A stretch of 64,000 bases of DNA from Vibrio sp. SNU_ST1 (GTDB taxonomy: Bacteria > Pseudomonadota > Gammaproteobacteria > Enterobacterales > Vibrionaceae), in the NCBI RefSeq assembly GCF_030563405.1, contig NZ_CP130749.1:868001-932000 (forward strand). Reading direction: 5' to 3'. Position 1 is the stretch's first letter; each line of letters starts with the position of its first letter. Positions 1 through 8,790 of this stretch are shown one piece after another. The notes beneath the pieces were generated by a model. It was not told the origin of the DNA, ran no database searches, and worked only from the letters and a program-made list of their open reading frames with translations. The position numbers were made by a program, and so were the translations under genes.

Positions 1-102
1 GTAAGGTGTTTATATTGTCGCCCGCCCAACGGGGCACATCCTAAAATACACACCGGCCATCCTGCCATCATTCGTGTATTTATATTGGTGTTGTGAACTT
101 CC

Positions 103-1485
103 ATGCTAACGAAACTTCGTCCTTTTACTCGTGAATCGGGTGCGCTTATGCATCTTTCGATTCCAATCATTTTGACTCAAATAGCGACCCAAGCGATGGG
201 ATTTGTCGATACGACAATGGCTGGCCAAGTAAGCCCTGCCGATCTCGCCGCTATTGCACTCGGTACCAGCCTTTGGATTCCTGTGTTGCTGCTACTTCGT
301 GGCGTGATTATGGCGTTAACGCCTGTTGTCGCTTACCACCGCGGCGCACGTGACTTTCAAAGTATCTCTGTTGAGTTCTTCCAAATGGTTTGGTTGGCAT
401 TAATTGCTAGCGTCTTACTCATCGCTTACTTAGTGAGTGCGAAACCGATCTTAGAGTGGATTGGGGTTGCCGCTGAGATCATTCCAATTGGTAGCGACTA
501 TGCATTTGCCCTAGCCTTCGGTGTACCGGGTATTGCCCTGTTTTACACCTTGAATGGCTTCTGTGAGGGTATGAACAACACCAAAGTGCCAATGATTATT
601 TCTGTAGTTGGTCTGTTGGTGAATATTCCAGTTAACTACGTGCTTATTTACGGTAAGTTTGGCTTCCCTGAAATGGGTGCGGTGGGTTGTGGCTGGGCGA
701 CAAGCTTGGTGTATTGGCTAATGTCGGGAATGCTGTATTCCTACATTAAAGGTCATCACCACTACAAAACTATTATCAGCTTTACAGACGCTAAGCCAAA
801 AGCAAAAGAGATGCTTCACCTTCTAAGATTAGGTTTACCTATCGGGATGAACATCGCGGTATGTGGCAGTATCTTTGCAGTAATCGCTCTGATGATCGGC
901 CGTATTGGTGCTGAGAACGTGGCAGCGGCGCAAATTGCTCTCAATATATCAAGCCTGACTTACGTGATTCCGATGAGTATCTCATTTGGCATCACGATTC
1001 GTGTTGGACACGCGCTAGGTGAAAAAGATGAACTAGGCGCAATTGAACGCAGCAAAGTCGGCATCTTGGTTGCAGCGTTGATTTCATTGCTTTCAGTTGC
1101 GATGTTCCTACTGTTCCCTGAATTAATCATTAGGCTTTACACCACCGACCCTGCAATAAGCGCAACGGCAGCAGTGTTATTGACCTTTACCGCTATGTAC
1201 CAATTCAGTGATGCACTGCAAACATCTGCTAACGGTGCACTGCGTGGTTATAAAGATACGAAGATCCCGATGATGTTAGCCATCGCTTCATACTGGGGCT
1301 TGGCGCTACCACTAGGCATGGTGTTGGGCTTAACAGACCACATTGTGCCTGCGATGGGTGAAGAAGGCTTTTGGATTGGTATTCTGACGGGATTAAGCGT
1401 ATCAGCGACACTGATGTTAATTCGCTTACGATACGTGATTAAAAAGCGCGATTTACAGCCTTCAATTAACGCAGCAATTAGCTAA
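103..1485 (+). CDS. MATE family multidrug efflux transporter (NorM/VmrA-like)
   Basis: A 460-residue integral membrane protein with about 12 predicted transmembrane helices, the usual MATE size. The N-terminal half has the family stretch with an acidic residue in TM1 (FVDTTMAG) that in NorM-type pumps takes part in cation coupling, and the second half repeats the fold (residues about 240-445, including the GALRGYKDTK loop typical of NorM). By family it exports cationic drugs or dyes in exchange for Na+ or H+ across the inner membrane. It stands alone and ends at a strong hairpin shared with the convergent LysE-type gene. It could be the NorM orthologue or a second Vibrio paralogue such as VmrA, so no symbol is given. 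The family call is secure; the substrate is not. Confidence 0.93.
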   Translation: MLTKLRPFTRESGALMHLSIPIILTQIATQAMGFVDTTMAGQVSPADLAAIALGTSLWIPVLLLLRGVIMALTPVVAYHRGARDFQSISVEFFQMVWLALIASVLLIAYLVSAKPILEWIGVAAEIIPIGSDYAFALAFGVPGIALFYTLNGFCEGMNNTKVPMIISVVGLLVNIPVNYVLIYGKFGFPEMGAVGCGWATSLVYWLMSGMLYSYIKGHHHYKTIISFTDAKPKAKEMLHLLRLGLPIGMNIAVCGSIFAVIALMIGRIGAENVAAAQIALNISSLTYVIPMSISFGITIRVGHALGEKDELGAIERSKVGILVAALISLLSVAMFLLFPELIIRLYTTDPAISATAAVLLTFTAMYQFSDALQTSANGALRGYKDTKIPMMLAIASYWGLALPLGMVLGLTDHIVPAMGEEGFWIGILTGLSVSATLMLIRLRYVIKKRDLQPSINAAIS

Positions 1486-1507
1486 TACCGCACCGAAAAG
1501 TAAATAC

Positions 1508-1549
1508 AAAAAAGCGCGTTACTGCCACTAGGCAATAACGCGCTTTTTC
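1508..1549. terminator. Bidirectional rho-independent terminator
   Basis: An inverted repeat (stem AAAAAGCGCGTTA..TAACGCGCTTTTT, with GCC/GGC extending it towards a short ACTA loop) has A-runs on one side and T-runs on the other. It lies between the convergent MATE and LysE-type genes and fits termination of both. Confidence 0.85.
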
Positions 1550-1568
1550 AATTTAAATTGAACTGTAT

Positions 1569-2195
1569 TTATCTGTTTATCGCCAAATATGAGCCAGCCG
1601 CAATCATTATTCCACCAGCACTTTGATTTAGTCTTTTATGTGCGCGTGGCGTTTTAAGTAAACTTGCCATTCTGCCCGCGCCCATTGCAATGAGCATTAA
1701 ACCGGACATCAGAGCAACCGCCGCTAAAACAGAAACCAATATGATATCTTGCGACTGCAAAACCGTCAGGTCAATGAACGTCGGCAAGAATGAAATATAG
1801 AACAGAATCACTTTCGGGTTTGATGCTGAAATCAAAAAGCCTTGCGCGAAACTGGCGAGTTCCGATTTCTGACTTTGTTTGGCAGCGAGTTCCGCTGAAC
1901 CTTGCACTTCAGGTAGGCTCTTAAACATCTTGTAGCCTAAGTAAATCAAATAAGCGGCACCAACATAGCGAATCACCTCAAAAGCAAACGACCAATTCTC
2001 AGCAATCGTCGCTAGACCAAAACAGGCAAGCGCAAGGTAGATAAGATCACTGCATATCATCCCTAACGAAAGAGTGATGCACTTTCGCCAACCATTAACC
2101 ATGCCACGAGCTAAAATGGCAAATACGCCAGGCCCCGGAGTAATACCAAATATAAACATGGCAATAAAGAATGTAACTGCGCCTTCTAGTGACAT
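1569..2195 (-). CDS. LysE/RhtB family amino-acid exporter
   Basis: A 208-residue membrane protein of the LysE/RhtB translocator family, with about six hydrophobic segments. The signature near the N-terminus (FGITPGPGVFAILARG) is the family's Gly/Pro-rich first-helix motif. Members export amino acids or homoserine-lactone-like compounds; the substrate cannot be told from sequence. An ATG 21 bases upstream is in frame, but I chose the start at 2195 because GAGGGA lies at ribosome-binding distance before it and the resulting length suits the family. The gene is convergent with the MATE pump and shares its terminator. Confidence 0.88.
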   Translation of the reverse strand: MSLEGAVTFFIAMFIFGITPGPGVFAILARGMVNGWRKCITLSLGMICSDLIYLALACFGLATIAENWSFAFEVIRYVGAAYLIYLGYKMFKSLPEVQGSAELAAKQSQKSELASFAQGFLISASNPKVILFYISFLPTFIDLTVLQSQDIILVSVLAAVALMSGLMLIAMGAGRMASLLKTPRAHKRLNQSAGGIMIAAGSYLAINR

Positions 2196-2479
2196 CTGCC
2201 GTCCCTCAAATATCATTCAACATTATAAGTTTTGAACGTATCATGGAGCTTCGATTCGGGTAAAGGACGTTTTTGTCTAAGAGCGTGTTTGACTGACAGC
2301 ATTTTTAACTAAGAACGATTCACACAACTCATGTTTTGCATAAGTGTCACACGTAATTTCCCCACAACACCTTCGCCTAGTTCTCGTCCTAAGCCCAACG
2401 TCTTTTTCATTAAGACACCAAAAGGCGAACCTAATGACCCGCCTTTGCAAAATATTGACTACGAATCAACGTAACAAGA

Positions 2480-3340
2480 TTAGTTCGCTATTGGTGACAA
2501 CAATTCTGGGTTTACGACTATATTTCTCACACCGTGTGCGTGATCTTCGTTGAAATCATTACCCTCACACCAACTACCAACCGTTGCGATGTTTACTTTC
2601 GCCACTTGGGGGCGCACGCTCCAAGTCACTTGAAAAGGGGAACCTTGTTCATTGTAGCCCGGGCCCGTTGTTGAACCTGCATATTGAATCGCTGAACCCG
2701 TATTTTGTGGAATGTTTGGTGCTTGATGTAAACCGTTCACTTTTGAGTGCTTAGCGAGCTCTTCGAAGTCGAGTGCTTTGTTGTCATTCACTAATACGTA
2801 GACTTGAGTTTCTACACGCAGTTGCGGGTTGGTAATCGCGTCGTTAAAACAAGCACCCAATGTTTCGCCCGGTTCAACTTGTGCAGTCGAGTAAACGTAA
2901 TGCACCTCGATAGTGTCACCAGAATTAAGTGAACCGTGGTCGCTAGGACAAACCTTCTGCTCGAATGGTTTAAGCTCGGCCGTGCTCAACTTGCCAGTGT
3001 ATTTAAAGCCACTTTGGAAACCCTTGCCATCACCGTTACCAGCGTATTGAGTAAACTCACCACCTTTGTGCTCAGCGTTTTTATGGAAGTGAATATTACA
3101 TAAATTCATGGCTGTTGAATCTGGCGCATCGGAAAACAGGCGAGCGTTAGTTCCCTGTAAAGAACCCAAATCTCGCGGTGCCTGCGGGCCGAAACCTTTC
3201 CCTTGGGTGTTTTCAGATAGGTTTGCTCTTTGTTCAGCGATAACACTGTCAGCTACAGACTCATGATTTCCGTCAGATGCATTTGCATGAGCTGACAACA
3301 TCACCATCGCGACACTTAAAAACACACTCTTGTTGTTCAT
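2480..3340 (-). CDS. Delta-class carbonic anhydrase family protein, secreted
   Basis: A 286-residue protein with a cleavable signal peptide (about residues 1-21, ending AHANA). The mature part resembles proteins annotated as delta-class carbonic anhydrase in marine bacteria: a NLCNIHFHKNAEHKGGEF segment with closely spaced Cys and His residues for metal binding, a later cysteine in VCPSDHG, and the conserved C-terminal stretch VGSWCEGNDFNEDHAHG. The expected activity is zinc- or cadmium-dependent CO2 hydration in the periplasm. The start is preceded by AGGGAAG. No operon partner is visible. The family assignment is from memory of the motif pattern, and activity is inferred. Confidence 0.72.
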   Translation of the reverse strand: MNNKSVFLSVAMVMLSAHANASDGNHESVADSVIAEQRANLSENTQGKGFGPQAPRDLGSLQGTNARLFSDAPDSTAMNLCNIHFHKNAEHKGGEFTQYAGNGDGKGFQSGFKYTGKLSTAELKPFEQKVCPSDHGSLNSGDTIEVHYVYSTAQVEPGETLGACFNDAITNPQLRVETQVYVLVNDNKALDFEELAKHSKVNGLHQAPNIPQNTGSAIQYAGSTTGPGYNEQGSPFQVTWSVRPQVAKVNIATVGSWCEGNDFNEDHAHGVRNIVVNPELLSPIAN

Positions 3341-3695
3341 ATTTCTTCCCTAGAATATTGATACCTAAACCGAACCTAACAGCAAACATCTTACTATGCT
3401 TATATATGAATATAAGAGTTGTCTTTGTAAGATTAGATTTCATTGCTTACTTTGGGATGAGTATTAGAACCCTCGATGTATAGAACAAGTCAAACACAGT
3501 AAATACGGCTACTCCCTTCCAGAACTAATAATTTCTTATTTTCATTAACCGTCGCCTGACTCAAACGCATAGATAAGTGAACACGATGATTAGGCGAAAC
3601 GATGGTTAGATTTAAAAGATCAAAAAAGGCGAACCACTGGTTCGCCTTCATCGTTTCATTCAATATTTTTGGGGTTGCTGTGATTGGTTAGCAAC
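3341..3695. other. 355-base intergenic region
   Basis: No convincing gene. It holds the promoter side of the carbonic anhydrase gene (AT-rich, about 3341-3480) and, at its right end, the terminator of the minus-strand lipoprotein gene. A 68-codon plus-strand open frame that enters it from 3277 has no ribosome-binding site or composition that supports coding. Confidence 0.5.
3622..3648 (-). terminator. Rho-independent terminator after the Ser/Thr-rich lipoprotein gene
   Basis: A stem AAGGCGAACC / GGTTCGCCTT with a 3-base loop; read on the minus strand it is followed by a T-run. It sits about 50 bases beyond the stop of the lipoprotein gene at 3696. Confidence 0.8.
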
Positions 3696-4121
3696 TTAAC
3701 CGTGACCCGTAGCAAATATCCCAAACGTCATTACGTTCAATGCATCTGTCACGCCTTCTAGAGATTTAATCACTTTTTTGGTCGGCTCGTTGTTACGGAT
3801 AAAATAGCTTCCGATGCCTTTCTCACCGCCACTCTTAGCACCACTTTCTGTTGTTTCTGTCGCTGCTACTTGAGAAGGTTCCACTGATTCTGGCTCTGCA
3901 TTAGCGTGAATTATCGTGTCTTTATTTGAATCAAGGGAAGAATCAACGCTGGTCTCAGCATTTGTATCCTTTGAAGTCTCGAGATTACTCTCCCCTTCTA
4001 AGCTTTTCGACATAGCGTCTTCGTTGCTCAATGTATTGTCGTCTAGCTGATTATTACTCGTTGAAGAACAAGCTGCTAAGAAAAACAGGCTAACGATGAA
4101 TATGAGTAAGTTTCTCATCAT
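3696..4121 (-). CDS. Low-complexity lipoprotein, function unknown
   Basis: A 141-residue protein with a lipoprotein signal peptide (hydrophobic residues 4-15, lipobox LAAC with the lipidated Cys at 18). The next 80 residues are rich in Ser, Thr, Asn, Asp and Glu and look disordered; the last 40 (GIGSYFIRNNEPTKKVIKSL onward) are more ordered. I do not recognise a family. Two Met codons stand in tandem at the start and neither has a clear ribosome-binding site. It is monocistronic with its own terminator. The real anchor could be the inner or the outer membrane; Ser at +2 favours the outer membrane. Confidence 0.75.
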   Translation of the reverse strand: MMRNLLIFIVSLFFLAACSSTSNNQLDDNTLSNEDAMSKSLEGESNLETSKDTNAETSVDSSLDSNKDTIIHANAEPESVEPSQVAATETTESGAKSGGEKGIGSYFIRNNEPTKKVIKSLEGVTDALNVMTFGIFATGHG

Positions 4122-4258
4122 AGTAATAAAGCACGAATTAATAAAACATTGTTCGATTGTATTTTATTTGGCTGACGACATCCAGTGATTAGCGGAGTCG
4201 ACTCGAAAAGTTGTGTTCTTGAAGAGTAAAGAAATGCGTACGGATTTAGTGCTTAAGC

Positions 4259-4639
4259 TTAATAATTCGAGACCTCAATCAGGTTGCCATCAGGATCTCG
4301 AATATAAACAGAGACAATTTTTCCCATTGCACCTGTTCGCGGTACTGGTCCATCTTCTATCACGACTCCTTGCGCTTGGATATGCTCGCTTACCTCCGTC
4401 ATTGGTGTATTAGTAATAAAACAAAGGTCAGCACTGCCCGCTTGAACTCGTTTTGCCTTTGGTTCGAACTCATTACCTAATTGATGAAGATTTATCTTTT
4501 GATTGCCGAACGACAACGCCAAGCGTCCTTCCCCGAATTGGATGAGCTTCATACCCAATACGCGCTGATAAAAATCGACCGTTACCTCTATATCTTTAAC
4601 AGTTAGCACTAAGTGATCTAAATGACTAATTTCCATCAT
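4259..4639 (-). CDS. VOC (glyoxalase/dioxygenase) superfamily protein
   Basis: A 126-residue single-domain protein with the paired beta-alpha-beta-beta-beta modules of the vicinal-oxygen-chelate fold. Candidate metal ligands are His9 (HLVL), His52 (NLHQ) and Glu122 (NLIEVSNY), in the usual positions. The C-terminal IRDPDGNLIEV signature is typical of the family. Members include glyoxalases, fosfomycin or bleomycin resistance proteins and dioxygenases; nothing here picks one. The start is preceded by AGGAAGG. It stands alone on the minus strand between two lipoprotein genes. Confidence 0.88.
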   Translation of the reverse strand: MMEISHLDHLVLTVKDIEVTVDFYQRVLGMKLIQFGEGRLALSFGNQKINLHQLGNEFEPKAKRVQAGSADLCFITNTPMTEVSEHIQAQGVVIEDGPVPRTGAMGKIVSVYIRDPDGNLIEVSNY

Positions 4640-4760
4640 TACCTTCCTATAACTAAGAGTGGTAAGGGCTTATTGGCGGTGACTAGGGCGTGTTAGGTGA
4701 ACAATGTCATTCGGCAACACACAAAACTCATAGCGAAGGTGTAGGTTGGAATTATTGAAA

Positions 4761-5129
4761 TTAACCTTCGCGCTTACTGAGCGTGTAGGAAACAAAACTA
4801 TCACCACCTACCTTGAATACCCAAACATTCTCGTCATCTACAAACTGAAATTGATTGGTTGATTCTGTCGGTTTTAATTTCCCAATAAATTCAGACAATG
4901 CTGGCTCATTGATAACGAAGCTTCCTTCTGAAGTATTCGCATCCAGATCGTTGTTCACTTCAATTTTCACGGTAGATTTAGGCAGAATATCAGGTAACCA
5001 GCCTCTGTCGAACAAGCGCTCTTCTTTGGCTTTCCCATAAGTCGAGTATTCACTGCTTACCACATCAGAGCAACCAGACAGCAAGACCAAAGCAGGAAGT
5101 AACAAAGGGAGTAGAACGTTAATTTTCAT
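4761..5129 (-). CDS. Small lipoprotein, function unknown
   Basis: A 122-residue protein with a clear lipoprotein signal peptide (hydrophobic residues 5-17, lipobox LSGC, Cys20). The mature domain of about 100 residues is mixed alpha/beta with no cysteines after the anchor. I recognise no family. Asp after Ser at +2/+3 (CSD) does not give a clean inner-membrane retention signal, so outer-membrane anchoring is likely. It is flanked by unrelated genes and appears monocistronic. Confidence 0.75.
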   Translation of the reverse strand: MKINVLLPLLLPALVLLSGCSDVVSSEYSTYGKAKEERLFDRGWLPDILPKSTVKIEVNNDLDANTSEGSFVINEPALSEFIGKLKPTESTNQFQFVDDENVWVFKVGGDSFVSYTLSKREG

Positions 5130-5428
5130 TCAATTACCATAACTTGAAAGCTAGAGTTTGAGATCATGCGTTGCCATACAACCTCATTTCCATTCACAAA
5201 ATCCATTTTATAAATCAACTACAATCATCATTCAAATTAATTGACTTTATTTACATCCAAGCCAGTAATTAGTGGCTAAACTCCTTAGTATTGAGCTCTT
5301 ATTCTTAAACTTTCTATAATTAAGTAATCGCTCTTTCATATACTCGATTTTTGGCCTGTTGAAAGTATCGCTATCGGCCAAATAATACGGGTTACCTACA
5401 CCCGGGAATAGAGCTTAGGACTAACGCG
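5130..5428. other. About 300-base intergenic region
   Basis: AT-rich sequence between the small lipoprotein gene and the nucleotidyltransferase-fold gene, both on the minus strand. No hairpin with a T-run, no RNA gene and no coding frame were recognised. Confidence 0.4.
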
Positions 5429-6241
5429 TTATAGGCGCGTACACAGGCCGATGATTCGGTCACACATGGCTTGATTTACTGAAAAGTGCGTATTCAAAAA
5501 CGCCAATTGCGCGAGTGCCGATTCTGCCGTTCTGTCATAGCCTTGCGTGAACGTTGGCAATATCTTAGCAAATTGAGGGAAGCGCGCCTCTAGCCTTCTA
5601 TCCGACATAAATTCATCAACGAATTCTGGCTCAGACTTTTCAGTTTTATCGACAAGATCAATTAGACGATTAAGCCCGTAAGATTGCACAAACCGACTCC
5701 CAGAAAGCTTTTCACCGCGGTTATAACGAGACATACCCACATAAAGATTGGTCAGTGCTTCACCGATGATCCACGCTTGGGAGTTACGCTCTTCGACACC
5801 CTTTTCAGTAGGCACACAACACTGAGTATCAAAGTCGGCTTCCTGCCAAACAATACGGCCTTCAGCAAATGGAATATGCGCTAATTCGTGTGGTTCGAAT
5901 ACCGCAAACTCACAGAATATTCCATCGGCATAAAGTACTTTATAACCATCGACAGTGTTCCTTACGGCATAGTCGATTGGAAGAATGTCAGATAACCAAT
6001 GCAAGCTGTCTAAGAAATACTGCTTGTGCCCGTTCTGCACTATCGCAAAGAAATCGACATCTGAATATTGATCCAGTCGCTCCGTTTCAATGCCAACAGA
6101 ACCGAGCCCCAATAAGGCATGCGCCTTACCAGAAGCTTTCAAAGATCCCCCAATCGCATCTAAACGCTGTAAGAGTTTTTCTGGTGTATTTGGCTGTAAC
6201 GTTTCTTTTTTATTCGATTGAATCATTTTATCGGCTTGCAT
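5429..6241 (-). CDS. Nucleotidyltransferase-fold protein
   Basis: A 270-residue soluble protein. Residues about 42-70 carry the Pol-beta nucleotidyltransferase signature: GLGSVGIETERLDQYSDVDFF contains the G-S-x-G turn and the D-x-D metal-binding pair. The C-terminal two thirds is helical and resembles substrate-binding domains of aminoglycoside- or lincosamide-type nucleotidyltransferases. The substrate is unknown. A TTG 33 bases upstream is in frame, but the ATG at 6241 has AGGGA at proper distance and is preferred. It appears monocistronic. Confidence 0.7.
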   Translation of the reverse strand: MQADKMIQSNKKETLQPNTPEKLLQRLDAIGGSLKASGKAHALLGLGSVGIETERLDQYSDVDFFAIVQNGHKQYFLDSLHWLSDILPIDYAVRNTVDGYKVLYADGIFCEFAVFEPHELAHIPFAEGRIVWQEADFDTQCCVPTEKGVEERNSQAWIIGEALTNLYVGMSRYNRGEKLSGSRFVQSYGLNRLIDLVDKTEKSEPEFVDEFMSDRRLEARFPQFAKILPTFTQGYDRTAESALAQLAFLNTHFSVNQAMCDRIIGLCTRL

Positions 6242-6402
6242 CTTTATGTCCCTATCAAGTTGAATGCTACTCAACCTAACTGACAGTTATAACAACGATG
6301 AAGCCTAATTTATAAAATCTGTGTTTAAGATAACGATCTGCGTAACTTATTGTTTCATTTAAACTCGTAAATCATCCACCAGCGTCCGTTTTCCTATTCG
6401 AT

Positions 6403-7752
6403 TTACAACGAAGACTTAGCTAGATATGCTGCCATTTCTTGCTCTGGCACCATGCCTCCGCCAGTCGCCCATACAAGATGTGTGGCATTGGCTAGCACCG
6501 ACTCGTCAATATCTAGACGAGCAAGGTATTCTCTATTCTGTTCAACATGAATCACACCCGGCATACCCGCGAGTGCTGAAGGCTCCAATTGAATACCTTC
6601 CGCTTTATTCAATTCACTGAGCAAGTAGTACATACGTTTGTCGGTTAACGTGTAATAGCCGTCTAGTAAACGTTCCATAGCTCGACCAACAAAACCAGAA
6701 GCACGGCCAACTGCGAGCCCATCTGCTGCGGTTAGATTATCAATACCGAGATCTTGGACTGCTATTTCATCATGCAAGCCGGTATGGACACCCAACAACA
6801 TACAAGGCGAATGGGTCGGCTCAGCAAAAATACAATGGACATGGTCACCAAAAGCCATCTTCAAGCCAAATGCGACACCGCCGGGGCCTCCACCGACTCC
6901 ACATGGCAAGTAAACGAATAATGGGTGTTCTTTGTCGACGACAATCTGCTGCTGACCAAATTGCTGTTTGAGCCTTTCTCCAGCTACAGAATAACCAAGA
7001 AATAGAGTTTGAGAGTTTTCATCATCAATGAAGAAACAACTCGGGTCTTGTTCCGCTTCTTTACGTCCTTGCTCTACCGCAACACCATAATCTTGCTCAT
7101 ATTCGACCACATTGACACCATGCTCACGCAGTTTGTTTTTCTTCCACGCTCTCGCATCAGCAGACATGTGAACCGACACTGTAAAGCCTAACTTGGCACT
7201 CATGATGCCAATCGACATGCCTAAGTTACCCGTGGACCCTACCGCAATGCTGTATTGTTGGAAGAAGTCACGAAATTCAGGTGCGAGCAACTTACTGTAG
7301 TCATCGCTCTCACACAGTAACCCAGCTTCAATGGCAAGCTTCTCGGCATGCGTTAGTACTTCATAAATACCACCACGGGCTTTGATTGAACCTGAAATCG
7401 GCAAGTGACTGTCTTTTTTCATCATCAAACGCCCTTTGATAAGCTGCTGATAATGCGCTTCTAAGACTGATTTCATAGATGGAATGCCAACAAGCTCAGA
7501 CTCGATGATGCCATCGGTCACTTGTGTTTCAGGGAATGCCTTCGCTAGATAAGGGGCAAACCTTTGTAATCGCAGGCTTGCATCTTGAATGTCCTCTTCG
7601 CTTAACCCCACATAAGGTAAACCTTGCTCTAACGTCGTGATGTTTGGGTTAAACCAACTCACTTCTTCTAGCGCTATAAGTTGTTTTAGCAACGGAAAAT
7701 CGTTGGTGAGCTTCTCTATATTTAATTCACTTTTTGGGTTCAAATCAGTCAT
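6403..7752 (-). CDS. dsdA: D-serine ammonia-lyase (D-serine dehydratase)
   Basis: A 449-residue PLP enzyme (E. coli DsdA is of similar length) that converts D-serine to pyruvate and ammonia in the cytoplasm. The PLP-binding lysine is in SGSIKARGG, followed by the cofactor phosphate loop GSTGNLG and the Gly-rich PCGVGGGPGG segment, as in fold-type II dehydratases. An in-frame ATG lies 96 bases upstream, but GAAGGT precedes the start at 7752 and the longer N-terminus has no counterpart in DsdA. The next gene upstream on the same strand is an AraC-type regulator rather than the LysR-type DsdC of E. coli; 155 bases separate them, so control by that regulator is only a possibility. Confidence 0.92.
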   Translation of the reverse strand: MTDLNPKSELNIEKLTNDFPLLKQLIALEEVSWFNPNITTLEQGLPYVGLSEEDIQDASLRLQRFAPYLAKAFPETQVTDGIIESELVGIPSMKSVLEAHYQQLIKGRLMMKKDSHLPISGSIKARGGIYEVLTHAEKLAIEAGLLCESDDYSKLLAPEFRDFFQQYSIAVGSTGNLGMSIGIMSAKLGFTVSVHMSADARAWKKNKLREHGVNVVEYEQDYGVAVEQGRKEAEQDPSCFFIDDENSQTLFLGYSVAGERLKQQFGQQQIVVDKEHPLFVYLPCGVGGGPGGVAFGLKMAFGDHVHCIFAEPTHSPCMLLGVHTGLHDEIAVQDLGIDNLTAADGLAVGRASGFVGRAMERLLDGYYTLTDKRMYYLLSELNKAEGIQLEPSALAGMPGVIHVEQNREYLARLDIDESVLANATHLVWATGGGMVPEQEMAAYLAKSSL

Positions 7753-7906
7753 GGGTGACCTTCTCTGGTATAGCGCCATCATCTCTGGTACACAGCAATC
7801 TGCGCTCGTACAAACATTTGGTTTTGAGCTTATTAAAACGGTATTCATTTAATTATTCAATGACCTGTAGTTAACTAGGCTTGCTTTGCTCGGTACGTCT
7901 TACGAC

Positions 7907-8689
7907 TTAATTGCTGACCACTGTCTTGATGTATTCACTGGGCGACAAACCAAATTTTCCTTTAAAGCGCTGACTAAAACGTCCTTCCGATTGATAACCG
8001 CAAGACTGGGCCAACATCGCAACATTCTGCTGTCCGTGTTGCATCAGATAAAGCGCGCGACTCAAGCGAACTTCAGCCAGTACCTCACGATATTGCATGC
8101 CTTCAAGTTTCAATTTACGGATAAGCGTGGCGCGGCTCATCGCAAAGCGCTCTGCTACCGACTCTAACGAATGTTTCTCGTCCGGTGAATGCGAAAGGTA
8201 GTGGCTGAGTTTCTGGCTAAACGAGACGTTTGAGCTAATAAACAATCGATGCAGCACGCCCTTCTCGGCTAATTGCTGATACAAACCCTGCAACCAAAAT
8301 TGTTGAGTTTGTTCGCTCATGCTCTGACGATCAAACGAAAACAACGCGTTGAGAGAATCTTGCAAACCTCGATCTACCTCTACGGTGGGTAAATCCAGCT
8401 CATTTTCTCGATCCTCACTGAGATCGAGTATTGCTTGCGTCGGTTGGAAATGAAAACTGAATACACGCGAAAGGAAACGTCCTTTGTGGGGCATGTTCTC
8501 AAAACTCAATGACGCTGATGCCTCACACAGCAGCAGCGCAGAATGTGAGAGTTCTGTCGCTGAGTCTTTCCAAAACAGGCGCTTACTGCCTGTAATGATC
8601 TGAATAATACTAGGGGATAGAATCCTCACATTACGCAGTTTTTGTAACTGCTCTGCACGAAAGATCGTCACTTGATATTGATGATTCAT
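7907..8689 (-). CDS. AraC family transcriptional regulator
   Basis: A 260-residue protein. The last ~100 residues form the double helix-turn-helix of the AraC family: first HTH around LESVAERFAMSRATLIRKL, second around VAMLAQSCGYQSEGRFSQRF, ending in the typical FGLSPSEY signature. The N-terminal ~150 residues form an effector domain without recognisable family. The start has AAGGGG before it. It lies upstream of dsdA in the same orientation and directly downstream of a 17-bp direct-repeat array that could serve as its operator. The ligand is unknown. Confidence 0.88.
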   Translation of the reverse strand: MNHQYQVTIFRAEQLQKLRNVRILSPSIIQIITGSKRLFWKDSATELSHSALLLCEASASLSFENMPHKGRFLSRVFSFHFQPTQAILDLSEDRENELDLPTVEVDRGLQDSLNALFSFDRQSMSEQTQQFWLQGLYQQLAEKGVLHRLFISSNVSFSQKLSHYLSHSPDEKHSLESVAERFAMSRATLIRKLKLEGMQYREVLAEVRLSRALYLMQHGQQNVAMLAQSCGYQSEGRFSQRFKGKFGLSPSEYIKTVVSN

Positions 8690-8729
8690 CTCATCCCCTT
8701 GTTTGCTTATTTGCTTATTATGTACGTGT

Positions 8730-8790
8730 ATAAGCTTTTAACGTATATAAGCTATTAACGAACATAAGCTATTAGCGTGTATAAGTTGCC
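8730..8790. repeat. 17-bp tandem direct repeat, about 3.5 copies
   Basis: The heptamer ATAAGCT recurs at 8730, 8747 and 8764, with ATAAGTT at 8781: an exact 17-base period. Full units read ATAAGCTTTTAACGTAT, ATAAGCTATTAACGAAC and ATAAGCTATTAGCGTGT. The last unit and a half lies inside the 3' end of the YbhB-like gene and covers its stop codon. The array is 40-100 bases upstream of the AraC-type start codon. Confidence 0.85.

Noticed and set aside
5869..6279. 136-codon plus-strand open frame opposite the nucleotidyltransferase-fold gene
   Set aside because: It is antisense to the GSxG/DxD motif region; the product has no recognisable motif.
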